Shown: piece by piece, positions 13,301-28,300 of the stretch
Layout: each line of letters starts with the position of its first letter
Position numbering within the stretch: position 1 is the stretch's first letter
Assembly: GCF_023101765.2 (NCBI RefSeq)
Contig: NC_064237.1
Coordinates: forward strand, 1,054,001-1,118,000
Direction of reading: 5' to 3'
DNA length: 64,000 nucleotides
Origin: Spodoptera frugiperda
Lineage: Eukaryota; Arthropoda; Insecta; Lepidoptera; Noctuidae
Translations under genes and position numbers: made by a program
The notes under the pieces: generated by a model
Database searches by the model: none
The model's input: only the letters and a program-made list of their open reading frames with translations
Told to the model about the DNA's origin: nothing

Positions 13301-16300
13301 TAGCTGATTCTTTTAGGACATAATCTAGCCCAGACAAGCTAGATTCTAGATTCATTTAATTATTATTTCCTTACATAAACGTACCAAAGATATATTTTAT
13401 TAAGCTTCGTCAGTCATTTAAGTACATTTTTACTCGATTTGTGAATTAACTGATCTTTAAGTATATACTTAAGTAATAGAAATATCATATCAGTGATCCC
13501 ACAGATCCATGTTTCAATATTGAATGGCTATTAGCCATAAAAAGCGATTTTCTAACGACCATGCAATCAAACATGTCCGCTCTATGGCCGATTGTAACAA
13601 TTTATTGTTGGGGAAAACTGAGTGTTGCCTACCATTTACACTATAAAGTCATCGTTTAATTTGTGATACATCAGTAATAAATAATAATTTATAAAGTCAC
13701 GTTTATTTATTTTACATTAGACAATAATTAGGTACAAAGATCTTAGCGTAAATGCTATGGTAAAGGTTCGTATTGTGTCTATTCAGTTATTCACTAAAGT
13801 TAATTTATAAAACCGACTTCACTAAAAAAGTTAAAAATAACTTTAATTTCGGAAGTCGGTGTTTCTCGGTATTATTTTTTGTTACACCGACTTCCGAAAT
13901 TAAAGTTATTTTTAACTTTTTTAGTGAAGTCGGTTTATTTTTTTGTAAAAAGTATTTTATTTCACACTTTTTAGTTGCGATACTCGGTATCGCAACTAAA
14001 AAAGTCGGTTAAAATTCTCTATCTCAATAACTACTTTATTTATTTGTCACAGTCACTTAATTAACTTTATTGTGATTTCTATGTGAGTATGAAGTTCCAT
14101 TGGCCATTTCTGGTCTTCTTCATCAGTTCCACCTCTTCAAAGGTTACTTTTTTTTTACTGTAAATGCTTCAATTCTAGATGAATATACCAAAATCACTAT
14201 ATAGTTCCCTATAATATTTGAGGAGTTCCCTCGATTTCTCTAAGATCCCATCATCAGATCCTAACTTGGTGACAATGGGACCACCTCAGAACTATCTACT
14301 TTCGAACAAAAAAAGAATTTTGAAAATCCGTCGACAATTGATGGAGTATTAATTTACTTTATTGTGATTTCTATGTGAGTATGAAGTTCCATTGGCCATT
14401 TCTGGTCTTCTTCATCAGTTCCACCTCTTTAAAGGTTACTTTTTGACTGTAAATGCTTCAATTCTAGATGAATATACCAAAATCACTATATAGTTCCCTA
14501 TAATATTTGAGGAGTTCCCTCGATTTCTCTAAGATCCCATCATCAGATCCTAACTTGGTGATAATGGGACCACCTCAGAACTATCTACTTTCGAACGAAA
14601 AAAGAATTTTGAAAATCCGTCGACAATTGACGGAGTAATCGATGAACAAACATACAAAAAAAAAAAAAAAAAACATACAAACAGCCGAACATTGTACCTC
14701 CTCCTTTTTGTGAAGTCGGTAAAAATGGTTGAACTCGCAAACTTTTTACTAACTTCGAAGTTCTGAATAATTTTAATTTCATAAAAGATTTATTTAATTT
14801 CTTTGTAGAGCAACCTGTTAGTCTAGCCTTGCCTATATTTGTTTATAGTATTTCGCACCTATATTTCGATTCCATAAATGGATGCATAAAATTTTCAAAT
14901 AAAATTAAGAACCCTACCTTTACGTCGTCACTGAATTTTGAACGTTAACTAGTTGAAGTTAAATGCTATAATTCCGTGAATTATAGAATCCACTATGTAT
15001 TACTGGGGAGGGTGAACAAAGAGGGTACCATATCTCACCCCGGCCTCGTGTTGTTTGGAGAAAAAAAATGTTGACTTTGCTATTAAATGTGCATGTTGAC
15101 ATTTATTTGCATTATAATTTTGGATAATCTACATCAAGTGTATCAGTTATTAATGGGGCACGGTACTTACTTTGTTTATATTTTGGTATGCTAATAGCTA
15201 TTAAAACAAAAGTTTAAATAAATATAAAACACGGGCTACATTAAATTAAAGAATAAAAAGCTAGATTTTTATTTCTTCGCGTTAGTTAGGAACAACAAGT
15301 TGTCAGACGCGCTTCTACAACACATGATTCATTCGTTCGCGTTCATGCTGCCTTGGTACATTTTGTGGGAGACCGACAGTCTGTCGAATCGTCGGCGTCG
15401 TCCACTGTTGTGACATTACGTACTTTTTTTTTACCCGACGTGACTGTAGGAATGGTATTGTTTTCTTATTTTTCTATTTAGCAGACATTACTTAGGTATC
15501 TTAGTTTACTCTCAAATAAAAATATAATTATGTTCAAAATATGCATGTGTAGACCTAGGGTACCTAATAGCAAAATAGCTGCAGGGGTAGATAAAAAATT
15601 GTGTGGATAATTATATTATTTAATTTTATTTCCATTAATAGTCGCTATTGCTTTGTTCATGATTCGCTAGTAAAACTAGTTAGCCCAGCGACCACAAGCG
15701 AAACGAAGCGACGATGTCGTGTCAGACTATTTACGCTACGCTTCACTACGTTGACCACGCAACGCGGCATCGGCAACGCAGCGATACGTGCAGTTATTTT
15801 AATTCTACAATAGGGACGCTTTACTATGGCCTAAATTTCCTGCTTTGAAAAATAATACACATATGACTCTATGTACATTTATTTTACCATACATAATTAA
15901 TTCCAGGTTGACAATACACCTGTATCTCAATTTTTACTAAATCCTAACAATACGATATTGTAAAATGCGCCATTTTACATTTATTGGGAAATAAGTTTTA
16001 TAGTGAAAAACTTCACAGTTTTCTTTGGTCGGAAAATCCTAGTTCCATCCGGGTCACACGGCGTCGGATAAACCCTTTTCTTCAGCGCGCGTGATACTAG
16101 GCTCGCAGTAAACACGAAGAGTTATACGGCGCGGCGCGACCGCTGTATAACCGTAGGAGGGAAAGAGACGCACCGGCGCTTGGAATGCTAGCGTTAGAAA
16201 GAGAGAGATATACGTTACGGTGAAGGTCAACCGAACTGATAGGATACGCAGTGTTATTCAAGTATAGATAAAACGTACGTATCAAGATTGTTGACGTGAT

Positions 16301-19300
16301 AAAGTAAATGGATATTTTATTTAATAAATAGGCGATGAGCCTGTTTTGATAATATTGACACTGATTTTAATACTTGTTACAAAAAGGTTTAACTGAACGG
16401 AAATCGATAAGTGTATTGAATTTATAGTAACGTTAAAAGTACTTACTAATTTTGTAATGAATTTATTTTAATACTTGCATACATGATTTTTATGCACAAT
16501 ATACCTAAGAAAATATACAGGTTCATAATATAAAAACAAGCTTATTTCATAAAATGCTTGTCGGTCAACTCGTATTGTTTATTCTGTCTGTAGTACAACA
16601 AAACGTCGAGAAGTGTCAAACTAGGATGACGCTACGCGTTAGAGCGAGACGGACAAACCAGCACGTGCTTCCTTTCATAATTTTCGTTTTGGCTCCTCGC
16701 CCCGCTGCTACTCCGATATTTCATCTCATTGTGGGAATTTGTTTCGTGAGAAATAGCACGATTTTTTTGCTTTTTGAATTTCTTGTTTCTTTCGAAGAAG
16801 AAGTGATTTTAGATTATTGATAAAAAATGTGCATTTACATAGAATTTTAGACATTCAAGTATGCAAGCCACAGCATACACAGGAAATAAGAATTAAGACT
16901 ATAATAATTAATTTATTTAGTATAAAATTAATATAGGAAATAGACTGTACATGCCTGCCTAAGTCATAATAGGTCTAAAGTAACTATTTCTAGTGTTTAT
17001 GAAAGCTGCATCTAAAACGAACTATTTAGAATATTGTAAACCTATTACTATTATACTTATTCCGAGATAAAAACTAATTTATTTATATAGGTAGTTAGTT
17101 TAAAAGCAGTCCCTTTGTTCTTTGGTACAAAAATACATTCTAACTTCTAATATGGAGCATTAGTACCAAGACTCGTTAACCTAAGCTCAAAAGGCACATT
17201 GGCTTAATACAAAGTGGAAATGAATTACAATATAAATTAGTGTGAAACCGGTCTGGACCGGTTTCCGATCAGCTGGGTAGCCCGGTCAGGTCACATACCT
17301 ACTATACTACAGATGTATGTAGGGCTACGTCCGGTAAGCGCCGTACATTCACGAGGATTTAGTTCGGTTTGGGACTAGTACATTTTTGATGGCTATGTCC
17401 TGAGTTTTATGATGCCTTTGTACCTCCTACTTACTTAGAGTATTGTCATAGTAGCAGTATTTAGGACTTGACTATTTGGTTATTGGTTGCGTGGTGGCTG
17501 GGAAACCAGCTGCCACGCAATATGTAGCGGGTTCGCACCCGCACGGAGCAACTCAGTGTGATCCAAAAATTGTTGTAGCATGTGTTTATGAATTTGTATC
17601 TTTGTAAACGCACACGACACAGGAGAATTTCCTAGTGTGTGGCAAAGTTTAAAAACATCTAAAGATAGGTAGTTAGTTACAGACAGTTACTTATATCTAA
17701 GAAAATGATAGGTAGGTACCTAAAACTTACTTAAACTTTCTACTCTGCTCTACATTATATGACGCGCGAACTTAGTTACGATACCTATGTACGTAAGTAT
17801 TTTCTTTCTCTCCTTGATAATAAAGTTTCACACAGGCATTTCACAGTGTTTAGATCATAGTTATACTGTTTTTCTTATAATCGGGTTTAGATACTTACTT
17901 ACACTCTACCGTTGTAAATACTTATTCATCTTCGTATCCCAATTACTTACGTTACAATAAGTCGACAATTCACGATCACTCTGACTAAGTATGAAGAGAT
18001 AACTGAATCTATGAGTTTCCTATCCTACAAAAATAGACAAAAATATCTGTTGACTATACCTACTGTTCAACAAAATTCAGCACTTTCTGCATGATTTCTG
18101 TTTTTTCGACGTTTTCGAAATTCTCTGTCATTTCCAAACCTAACTCTCTCAGACTACCTAGTCAGGAATGCACTGATCGAGTCATGATTTAGTGAAATCA
18201 TTGAAATGTTTATTTTATTTACGTGCTAAACAGTTTATTTATAAGCTTATGAACACTTGCTAAATGTACCTAATTACGTTCGTAATATTGAATAATAATA
18301 TTTAATAATCCATTTTCAAATTAGAAATGTCTACTGATCGAACGCACTTTTTTTTTCTTCTTTAGCAACCGAGTCTCCAAAACTGATCGTACTTATATCG
18401 CAAGCTTATTTTGGCGTCATATTTACTTAATTAGGTACCTTATTTATTTTAAAGGGGACATCTAATGAGTGCTCTCGCCAGGTCACGCCAATAGGGAGTG
18501 TCAGACTCTTACTGACTAAAAACTACCCCGTTCCTACTCGTGCTTTTCGAGCCGGAGCCCCGGTAAACCCGCTAGGTAATTCGCAGCTCCGGATTAGGCA
18601 TCAGCCGTCTGATGGCTCTTTGAGGCGTGCGCAGAAGCTTAAGCTAAATCACAAAAACTTTTAAATACTTAGGTATTTCATTACGAGCGCAACAGTTTGA
18701 TCGACATTCCATCGAAGCTTCAGAATAGAGGTGGGCAACGCATTGTTATCGATATCGATGTTCTTTTTTTAGTTTTTATCGGAATGTGTGGTTTGTCCAG
18801 GCGCCCCCTTTCCGCGCTGAATGATATTAACAGGTGACGTGGCGGGGGGTGGCCATTCAGCCGGTAATCCTTTAATCGCCGTGGAAACACATGGGGCGCT
18901 TCGCTTTTATGATCGGGCCTTTAAACTTCTAATTGCTTTGTTTTATTTTTTTATTTCTTTGTTTTTCCTGATATTTTTTAAAGTGGAGGTTGTTTATCTT
19001 TGATGGTATCTTAGATATCAAATAATAGGTAAATACTAGCTTCTGCCAGCGGCTTTGTCCGCATTTCCGGAGGAGTAAAAGTATCCTATGATCCAAGTCA
19101 GTTCGTACTCTGTCTGTACCTATACCAAATTTCACCAAAATCCGTTCAGTACTTGATTGGTGGACAAACATCCAACATCGAAATAAACAAAATTGCACAT
19201 TTAGTGTGATAATGTGATCCTAAAACTGATTCCTATATCAGTACTCCGAAAATACCTGACACACACATTAGAATGGTGCCAGTTTTTAGTACCTAATGAG

Positions 19301-22300
19301 AAACTCGACTAGTTTCGCGCAATGCTGCTCATGAATATGAGCCCCTAGCGTAGCTTGAAATTAGTCAAATTCCTTTCGTCAATGCAGTTTAAGATTTTTA
19401 TTTAGTAGTATCTTTAGTTAGTTATGTAGGAAGGTATACCTAGGCAATAAGTAACACTAGGCAATAGGTACCTAAGGCACAAATAATTCGGAGTTACCTA
19501 CTTTTTTGTAAACGAAGAAAACTAAATACCCTACCTATTTAGTTTTCTACCTACTTTATTTCTTTTAGTTAGGTACCTACTAATTCCATGTCTTTTTTTT
19601 CCGGGAACAGAAGATTTTATTATTATGGTTCTTAGGTAATTACTTAAGTAGGTACCTACCTAATTAATACCTAGACAGGTGCCTAAGTATACCTCCTTAT
19701 TTTCCTGACACCTTCGTAACTATACCATTGTTGTAATGGTATTGTGGTTAGAGGTGCCTCCATTTAACAGAGACAGCGAGAGGGATTTAACGTGTGTGGC
19801 AGTTCGATACTTCGATCTCTATTTTATTAGGCAGATAAATGCTTTTATACCTAATTCTAGAACGATTACCTATGTATTTTTATTTATTTTACTGCAAAGT
19901 GACTAGATTTCATGAGATCATTAGGTGCATTACGTCAAAGCAAAAGAACAAAGCTCCTTGCGATTGATGCGATGAGTGATTTAAACGAGAATTTCAGTGA
20001 ATAATGACATTAGTATGCAAAGTATTTACGTCTAGTTATGTTAGCCACGACATGATAGCTGTAATTATGCTGACGTGTACAATAAATGTGTAATTGTTGT
20101 GTTGTGGCCGCGTGTCGCGCTGCAGCCGCCACGTCACTGTGTTGTTGTGCAGAAGCGGCGCAAGCGGCCATGACGGTCGGCGTGGCGAACGTGCTCTGCG
20201 ACGAGCGCCCCGCCCCATTGGCGTGGCCAGCTCCGCCCACCGCCGCGCCGCCCGCTCCCCTCTGGCCGTACCCCGGTGAGTCACCTCCTACTGATATCTG
20301 CGACCCTGGTAGCTACGCGCCAACTGCATTGCGAGACCGCCGTTTCAGCGACATCGGACCCCGGGCAGAAATGAAAATTTTAACAGTAGGCAGGCAATTC
20401 TTTAACCACTCTCTAGCTATCTCTTTCTTTCCCAAAAGTTCAAAAAGAGATAGGAAATAGGTCTTACTATAAAGGCGCCTAATTCTGATCGAGAATGCCG
20501 CCAGTTTAGATATACCACCTCTTTAGTCATGTTGCTTTGGTAGCAGCATTGCAACTGTACTCGTCCGGTCAATAGTCGATGACCGGTTTCGGTTAAGCGA
20601 CCAAATTGCGTAGTCGCTAACGTTAATGGACTGCATCGATAGAATAGTGTACTGAATTTTGCAGGATTTTACGATGACGAAGAGTTTGCGCGTGGCTACT
20701 TCGGCGCTAAGTTTTAGTTATTTTTTAATTAATTGTACAATATCACCATAATTTATCACAAAAATGTATTTTTATCTGTTTTTAACTGCGATTACCTTCC
20801 TCATAAACATAATTGTATTACGAATTTGAGGTACTTATTGCTTATCTATTTTAAAACTAGCAGTAGATAATACCTGCGTCAATATTTTCATAATGTGCTT
20901 ACTATCCATAATTAACCGTCCCTTGATAGGAAACATTGTTAACATTCCAAATTCCAAAGAGAAATCGATCCAAAACAATTTAAGCACTTGGTTAACACAC
21001 GTCTAATCAATTATATTGAAACCTAATCCCATAGAAGTTCCCAAAGGTTGTAAGGTAGCCATAATTTATTCGGAACCACGCATACGCCTCGAAACTGGCT
21101 CAGTAACCCGATTCCGTTTATTATGTCGATCGGGCCTTTCATCGAGTTTCGTTCGTTTTTTAGCCTTTTTCTCATCATTAGGTATAAATTAATGAAATCC
21201 TTTTGCCATTAAAACGGCGGCGTTGAGTTTCGCACTCGTGGAAGCAATTGTGCAGTTGAATGGGCAGGTACAGGCAGCGACAAAAGTTAATTAGTGGATG
21301 TGGCGGAGTACGAATGAATGAGGGAACTATGTGGATTGTGGATATTTAGGATTTGGCTTCTAATTGCGGTGTTTGAGTCTTCATTAAAAGCGGTTCATTA
21401 TTCTGAATCGTAGGTTAGTATAGCCTTAGGCAGGTAGGTACTAGGTTCTCTTAGGCAAGAGGAGTTTGATTGAAGGTCAATATTTTCGTGATTATGTACG
21501 AATCGGATGATAACGTGCCTAGTTGCATTGGTTGTTCTTGAGCAATTAACAAATAATGTTGTCAGTTTGTGAAGCCACTCCTGAATGTTTATTTGAAAAC
21601 GTAGGTTGGAGTTACTAGGTATTTCTATGGAAGAAACGAACGCTTTTATTTACCATCCCGTTTGGCACGTCCTAAATCTATTCCAGCCATAGCCATTTAT
21701 TAAAATATTGCTAAATACTAACTACACAACTAGAAAGAGTTTAGAGTTTTTCAGTATGTGCAATAAATACGCAATTGTAGCTTCAAACTCAGCCTGTTTT
21801 TCTCGAAAGTACTTTGAGTGTTTTATAGGTAACTCGGTAGGTACCCAGCTACCATTTTAGTGTGTAGTGTTCAACTTAAAAGATATAGGTATAAGTTGAA
21901 TGATTGATTAATTTATACTTACCTACAATTCGATTAAAACTAAATCAGATATTGCACAGTTTGTGATCATTAAGTACCTATTTCTGTATCGAAAGAAGGA
22001 TTCAATCAAGAATGAAAAATTATTGGGTGTTTTTTAAGATGGTATTGGCGCATGTAAATATTGTCCGATTAGTAATAATAATTAGAGTGTTTTAAATAAA
22101 TATATGGAAAGTAAATATCCTGCTTTAAGCTTGAATGATGTTGTTACTGGCGGCTTTGATCGCGCTAATCTTTGAAACCAGTTAAGAAATATTTTTGCGA
22201 GGGAGAGAGAGAGGTGTCAAATTTCTCACTATTAGGTATTACAAACTGTCATCGCTTTACGCTAACACAAAGGGAACAAACATCATTAACCAATACCTAG

Positions 22301-25300
22301 GTACCTACATATAACTTGGAACTAATAAATTATTGGCTTATTGTGTAATTAATGCAATAATTCAACGTATAACTGCATAAACAGCTGCAGCAGTCCGGTT
22401 AATGGCTGCCATGGACAGCTTAATGGTTAATAGAGAAATATTACCCATACACACATTAGAATACTTTAATATTAATAAGTATCTAGTACGACAGTGATTA
22501 ATTATTTTGTTGTTCTTTGAATAAACTATAATAATTGACGTCGCGACTTTGATTCCTTGAAGGAAAGGCTCAGGTCCACTTACCTACTTATTAAAATAAT
22601 TGGAAACATATTTTTCGCCAGTTTTGTTTTAGTCTTTCACGTATAGGTAGGCAATATCGGGCAAAAACTTGTGGCGAAACGTGAGAAATCGCACATGGAC
22701 GATCGACTATCAAATCTACGGATGACGTTATAAATCCATCATACATAATCTGAAGTTTTACATGCGAATAAACATGAATAGAAAATCCCAACGAACAACA
22801 GTTGGGCAGAAAAGCCGCGCCAGGCATGATCACCTCTGCTGGTCGAAGGATCCTCTACATACTTCAGTATTAGCTGCCTTTCTTAGAGAACTTTACCTAA
22901 TCTCTGTTCTCTAAAAACCTATTGCCATACTCAGGACTTCTAGGTATAGGTATTAGGTACCTATCTAATTTAAGATTCTGTGCTTCAATTAAGAATTTTG
23001 CAAGCGTTGCGCAAGCATTGAGCAAGCGTGGTGATTTATGCTCAAACCTTCCCTGTGTGAGAAGAGGTATTGGTCAGTAGTGGCCAAATATAGGCTGTTA
23101 TTGATGACGATGATGATTGATGTAAAAAATCAATTCATCATCATGTAGGTACGTAGAGAATAGTAGACAGGGTATGGAAATTAAAAATCTAATTAATCCG
23201 TCAGTTAGATAATAAAAAAATGTGTGACGCATATTTTTTATTTTGTCATATAAGATTACAAAACTTAGATAAAACTGAGTTAAGTTTAGGAATGGGAGGT
23301 CGTTACATCACGTTACCAATATTTCAAATCAAAGTAGGCATCGTCGAGAGTAAAGAATAAGTACGTGTCTAATATTTTAAATTAACGTATGAGACGGACA
23401 TTAAAAATAATTTAGGACACCTAATACCCCATTGTGGAATGTAATCATTTATTTAATAGCTTAATGGACAAAAGTCACTGGTCTACACATGTTCCTACCT
23501 ACAAGTAAAATGTTTAACCATAAAAGTTAACAACTCGGTTATTTTTTAAACAAACTACTTTACATTTTAATTGTTAGACTGTTAACCTACGTTAGAAGAT
23601 AAATTAGTACCTGTCTCCCTAAGTTTATGTTTAGGTACGTAGACAGCCATGAATTACCTAGTTTTTGCAAGAAATATGAATAATTACCTAAGTCATAAGA
23701 GTTCGTTAGCTATCATTCTACGTTCCTGTCTGTTGCTCTGTCTAGCAATGGGTAATTTAGTTTAGTTTTTTAAATTTAAATAGGTATTAGTTGTCAGGCG
23801 ATTTATTACTTAGTTTGAAAACAGTTTTCAAAATTGATTGTTAATGTGTGTCTTAATAATTTAGTGAAGCATTTTAAAGATTTTGAGGATTTATTATTCT
23901 TATCTCTTAGTTCATAAAAGTGGAATTTTGCCGACAACTTCGGCTATAAAATAGCTTAACGTCTGATGATGGTAAAGCAGGCGTAAGTCATAAAGTAACA
24001 AGTTTATCATAAACCACTTAAATAATATTATCATCGCGAAATCTAATACTCGCGATACAGTAATCACCAAACACTTCTCACGTGTTGACCACTTTAAATT
24101 GAATGACGACATATTTCTTGAGACGATAAAAAACATCATCAGATCCATCGCTCACCCGCATCCATCCGCTAAATCGTTCCCCATGAACGGAACTCTGTCA
24201 CTTCCACACCATAAATTATAACACCATAAAAAAACATAAAAACTCATTTATCGATAAACCGGAGTCGACTTACGTGCAACCCTAACATTTATCGCTCCGC
24301 CCACAAGACTCCGCCTACTCGGCGCCTCGGCCAATAAGAAGCCGTCGCGCCTACAAAGGCAGTCCTTCATCTTCGCCGCCTCGATCTTTTTAGTGTTGTG
24401 AATGACTTTTTGCGTTTATGTTTTTCTTGTAATAACAAGTTGTGTGGTAATGGCGATTTTTGCCGCGTCTCGGACGCACGCCGCGCGTTTGACACCTCAC
24501 GCGACCGTTGAAAAAAAAACATGTTCACTACAATGATTGATGTGGCCGTAATTGGTGGCTTGATACACTATCTGATAAGGAAATTATAATTTAATAGCTA
24601 TTTATAGTACGATAAACTTTTGTAAACAGGAAGGGAATTGATATCTTTGTGGTTTACGAAAAGGTGTCGATTGCTTTCAAGAAATTGCTTTTTATCAATA
24701 CCTATTGCCTACTTTAAGTAGGTAACCAAATCTAGACACGATTTTGTTTTGATTCCGATCGACAGACGACAGATCGACGAACAAACAGATGATAACTACC
24801 TATATATAGTTATTTAGATACTTTAAAGATATTAAAATCTCCTAAACCTCAGAATTCTTACAGCGTCATTGTAAATATCGGCATCAGTTATATATCAGGG
24901 TTTCAAAAAGTCCTAGGTGGGGTACCTAAGTACCTATCTACCCATTTTACGTGACTGCTGTCAATCTTAGGAAGTAGGTAATCACATAGGTACCGAGTTA
25001 ATAAGGAGGTTGGTTCTGAACTCTCGAAGTCTCGAACCTTAGTGCCTCTTGGCAATCACGCACGTGTCTGCTATGGTTGTCCATTGTGCAAATTGAAATG
25101 TAGATAATACCTAGGTAGACCTAGAATGGATCCTTAACGATAAGTACCACGTTTATTTTGGCTTTCATATTTTTCTACATATTTAGTTAGCCTTTATGTA
25201 ATGAAACATCCTAAAAAGACAGGACAATAATTTTATTGAGACAATTTGTCGGATTTTGCTTACCTGTTTCTGTCAATTGGAAGTTCCCTACCGAGCTACC

Positions 25301-28300
25301 TCCCTATGAATTTTTCAATTAGTAAGAATATCGAAGATCTTATAGAATGTTTGTTATTGTGGGCTATGTATGTAGGTAGGTACCTGGTTAAATTCACTTG
25401 GGAACACAACGCAACAAACGTGAAATCACTGGAAATAGGCGCAACCACACATTAAAATACCTGCTTCACATGGCAAAGAGTTAAAAACTATTTCTCATTC
25501 AACACATCACTCAATTTAAACCAAATAATTAAAAAAAAACGACCGCTTTTCAGAAACGTTTAAAATTAAAGCGATGCTAATGGTTTCGTGCTGTCTCTTT
25601 TTAACGCACTAGTTAAGTGTATATTCCATCTCCTTCCCGCTCAGTAGGGATGTGAAAAGAATAATGGATTAATTGGAACAGTAAAACGCAAGTCATTAAG
25701 ATGCGTTTCGATTCGATTCAACGTAAGTAGGTACCTACACTGGGTAACTAAATGAATTTTAAACATCAGTCGGAATTTATGCTTGTTTGTTTTGATTTGC
25801 GTAATTAATCAGTCAAAATCTAACATAGGCAGAGACAGGCAGAGGTAGGAATCCGGATAGGTAGAAATCCGGAGCTGCGGACTACCTAGCGGGTTTACCA
25901 GGCTTTACCGGGGCTCCGGTTCGGCAAGCAGGAGTATGAACGGGGTGGTTTTTAGTCAGTAAGAGGCGAACACTCCATCACGCCTCGCCTAAAGAGAAAG
26001 TAGTCATTGGATGATTTACATCCCTCAAAAAAAAACTAGGTAGGAAATGTATGGATATACGATCTAACTATAGGCACCGTTTGACTAAAACTGAAGGTGC
26101 GTAGCGTGCATTACCTACAGGTATTTTGCAAACGTCAAAATAAATGTCCGCCAATCTCTTCATCCGTAAGTCCAGGGAATAAATCTTATTTTATGGATGT
26201 CCAAAATTGGAATTTGAAGACGCAGACATGAAAATATGATTGTAGGTCATTGCCATTGTGTGCTGCATTAGAAAAATACTTACCTAGCTAGGTTATTATT
26301 TGTAGGTAGATAGGAATACGAACCTAATAGCCATAGCTAATGGGATGCATGCAGGCCTAGCATGTAGTAATTAAAACTGAACACATTTTATGCTAAATAG
26401 TTCAGTACCTAACTACTACGGTTATGCATTATGAATGAACGAAACAACTACTCCGCCAAACGAAAAAAAAATTTGATATTACCTACTATAAGTTAATAAG
26501 TATGTAGATAAAGAGATGGGTAATCATGTAAGCCATTTCGTTTAATTTAGTGAAATTAGTAATTAATATTTGGTAAGATACTTTACTATAAATTTCCTAT
26601 CGATATCGATAGATCTATCGATACCTATCTACAGATCTGCAATAAGATACCTTTCCAATAATTAAGCAACTTACTGCTATAGATAGCCTATATTAATTAA
26701 GTAATTTCTGCAGTATATACTTACCTAATGCCTACCTCATATCTAAATTGGATAAAATACAAACATCAATATACTCGTAAAAAACAAATTCCCACCAAAA
26801 ACATTAACGTTCCCGCACGTCTCCGGAAGCGCGGGCGCTGAATATTAATGCAATCGGCTCGTCGCTACACTCCGACTAAATCATGCCCGTACGCGACTAC
26901 TGACTGAATTACTCAACTAATGGACAACTCATACTATTATGTTAATAAAACCTGCAATATTGTACACTACTTGTGTGGTGGTATGGTAACTAGATGGCTT
27001 GTTGTTTTATCTGAATAGATAAATTGATGCTACCTATTATTATGTTAATTAATTTATACACATTAAAAAAAAATAGGTACCTACTATGACTACTAATATT
27101 GGCCTGGTTACTTTTAGATCTTTAGCTGATAGGTAAATCTACCTACTTAGTAAGGATTTTAAAACTTGTCATTACAAGTATTACCTCCATTGGTAAATTG
27201 AATATTAACAATGTACATCTTTCGTTTCCAGCCCAAGTGTCAATGGAGAGCATGATGGTCGGAGGTGTCGGTGTGGGCGGCGTGGGCTCCGTGGGCGGCG
27301 GCATGTCCAGCGGGTTCCAGCTGGTGCGGGAGCCCACCTCCGGGGCACTACTCCTGCTGCCCACACCCCCCGACCTGCCACACGCAGTCGTCTGGGGAGG
27401 GATGCCCTACCAATCAGCACCACTGCTCCTCCCTCAAGCGCCGCATCCGTCACATCACCTCCAACTGCTGCCAGGCGACCTCCTCGCCAGTACAGCGACG
27501 TTGCAACACACCCACACACATTCTACGCGCTTAGTCACTCTGGCGCCGGCTCCACAGCCCCAACCGCACCCAGCACATACAGCAGATAAAAGAAAACCTA
27601 TCATGCAACCTCTAATTACGCCCCATCTGATCAAGATAGAACCTGAACCACAACATGAGAAGCCACAACCAAGCTATGCGCCGGAGCCCGTTCAGCAGCC
27701 ACTGATCACAACGCACTTGTACTACCAGCCTGACTACTCAGAACAGGCGTGTCGGAGTCAAGCCACCTCACCAGCCGCGCCTCCGACACCACCTCCTGAG
27801 GCACCTGAACTCCCAGCACACAGAGATGCTTCTAACCAAACAGATCACATTGATGAAGATGATGAATCGCCGAATCATGCTGATGAAGACGAACGGGACG
27901 TAGCATGTGTTGGAGTCGCACATTATCCAGAAGACAATATGATGCAAGCACAAACGCAATTGTTGCAACATCAACCCATGGATGAAGAATCTTCGGAAGG
28001 ACTCTCAACAAATGTAGGAACAGTTGAAAAAGCAATAGACACAATTGAAAGAGATGATGGACTAGACAACTCTAGTAGTAATACTTCTAACGATTTAGTG
28101 ATAGACACCGCCAGAACAACTCCAGTACCACATCCTCAACAAAATGCAAGGCCTCCGGTAGACGTCAGTGGTTTAGAATTATTGTCAAATAGTATCGAGC
28201 AATTTGAACGTACCACACCTGGAACTAGTATGCCAACATTAGATCCGGCCCCATTAACTGTGGACACGAGAACACCGACAAAACTTAACATTTTAATAAA

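Larger units (their letters stand above)
6349..20152 (+). other. wge: wge intron 6 (13.8 kb)
   Basis: No protein-coding exon recognised on either strand. Holds the paired E2F-like block, two tRNA-derived SINE copies, two poly(A)-SINE copies, the 53-bp foldback and the 292-bp tandem duplication. 19430-19700 is dense in TAGGTACCTA-type motifs. Confidence 0.6.
20276..27231 (+). other. wge: wge intron 7 (7.0 kb)
   Basis: Contains the solo LTR, a LINE 3' fragment, a SINE copy, the candidate internal promoter and the TATCGATA cluster. No further coding exon recognised. Confidence 0.6.

Noticed and set aside
20010..20460. Four overlapping frames on both strands near 20.1-20.4 kb
   Set aside because: Only the frame joining exon 6 and exon 8 with proper splice sites is real (20153-20275); the rest are GC-driven shadows.
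27205..27534. Several long overlapping frames on both strands at the start of wge exon 8
   Set aside because: They are shadows of the GC-rich coding exon in other frames.
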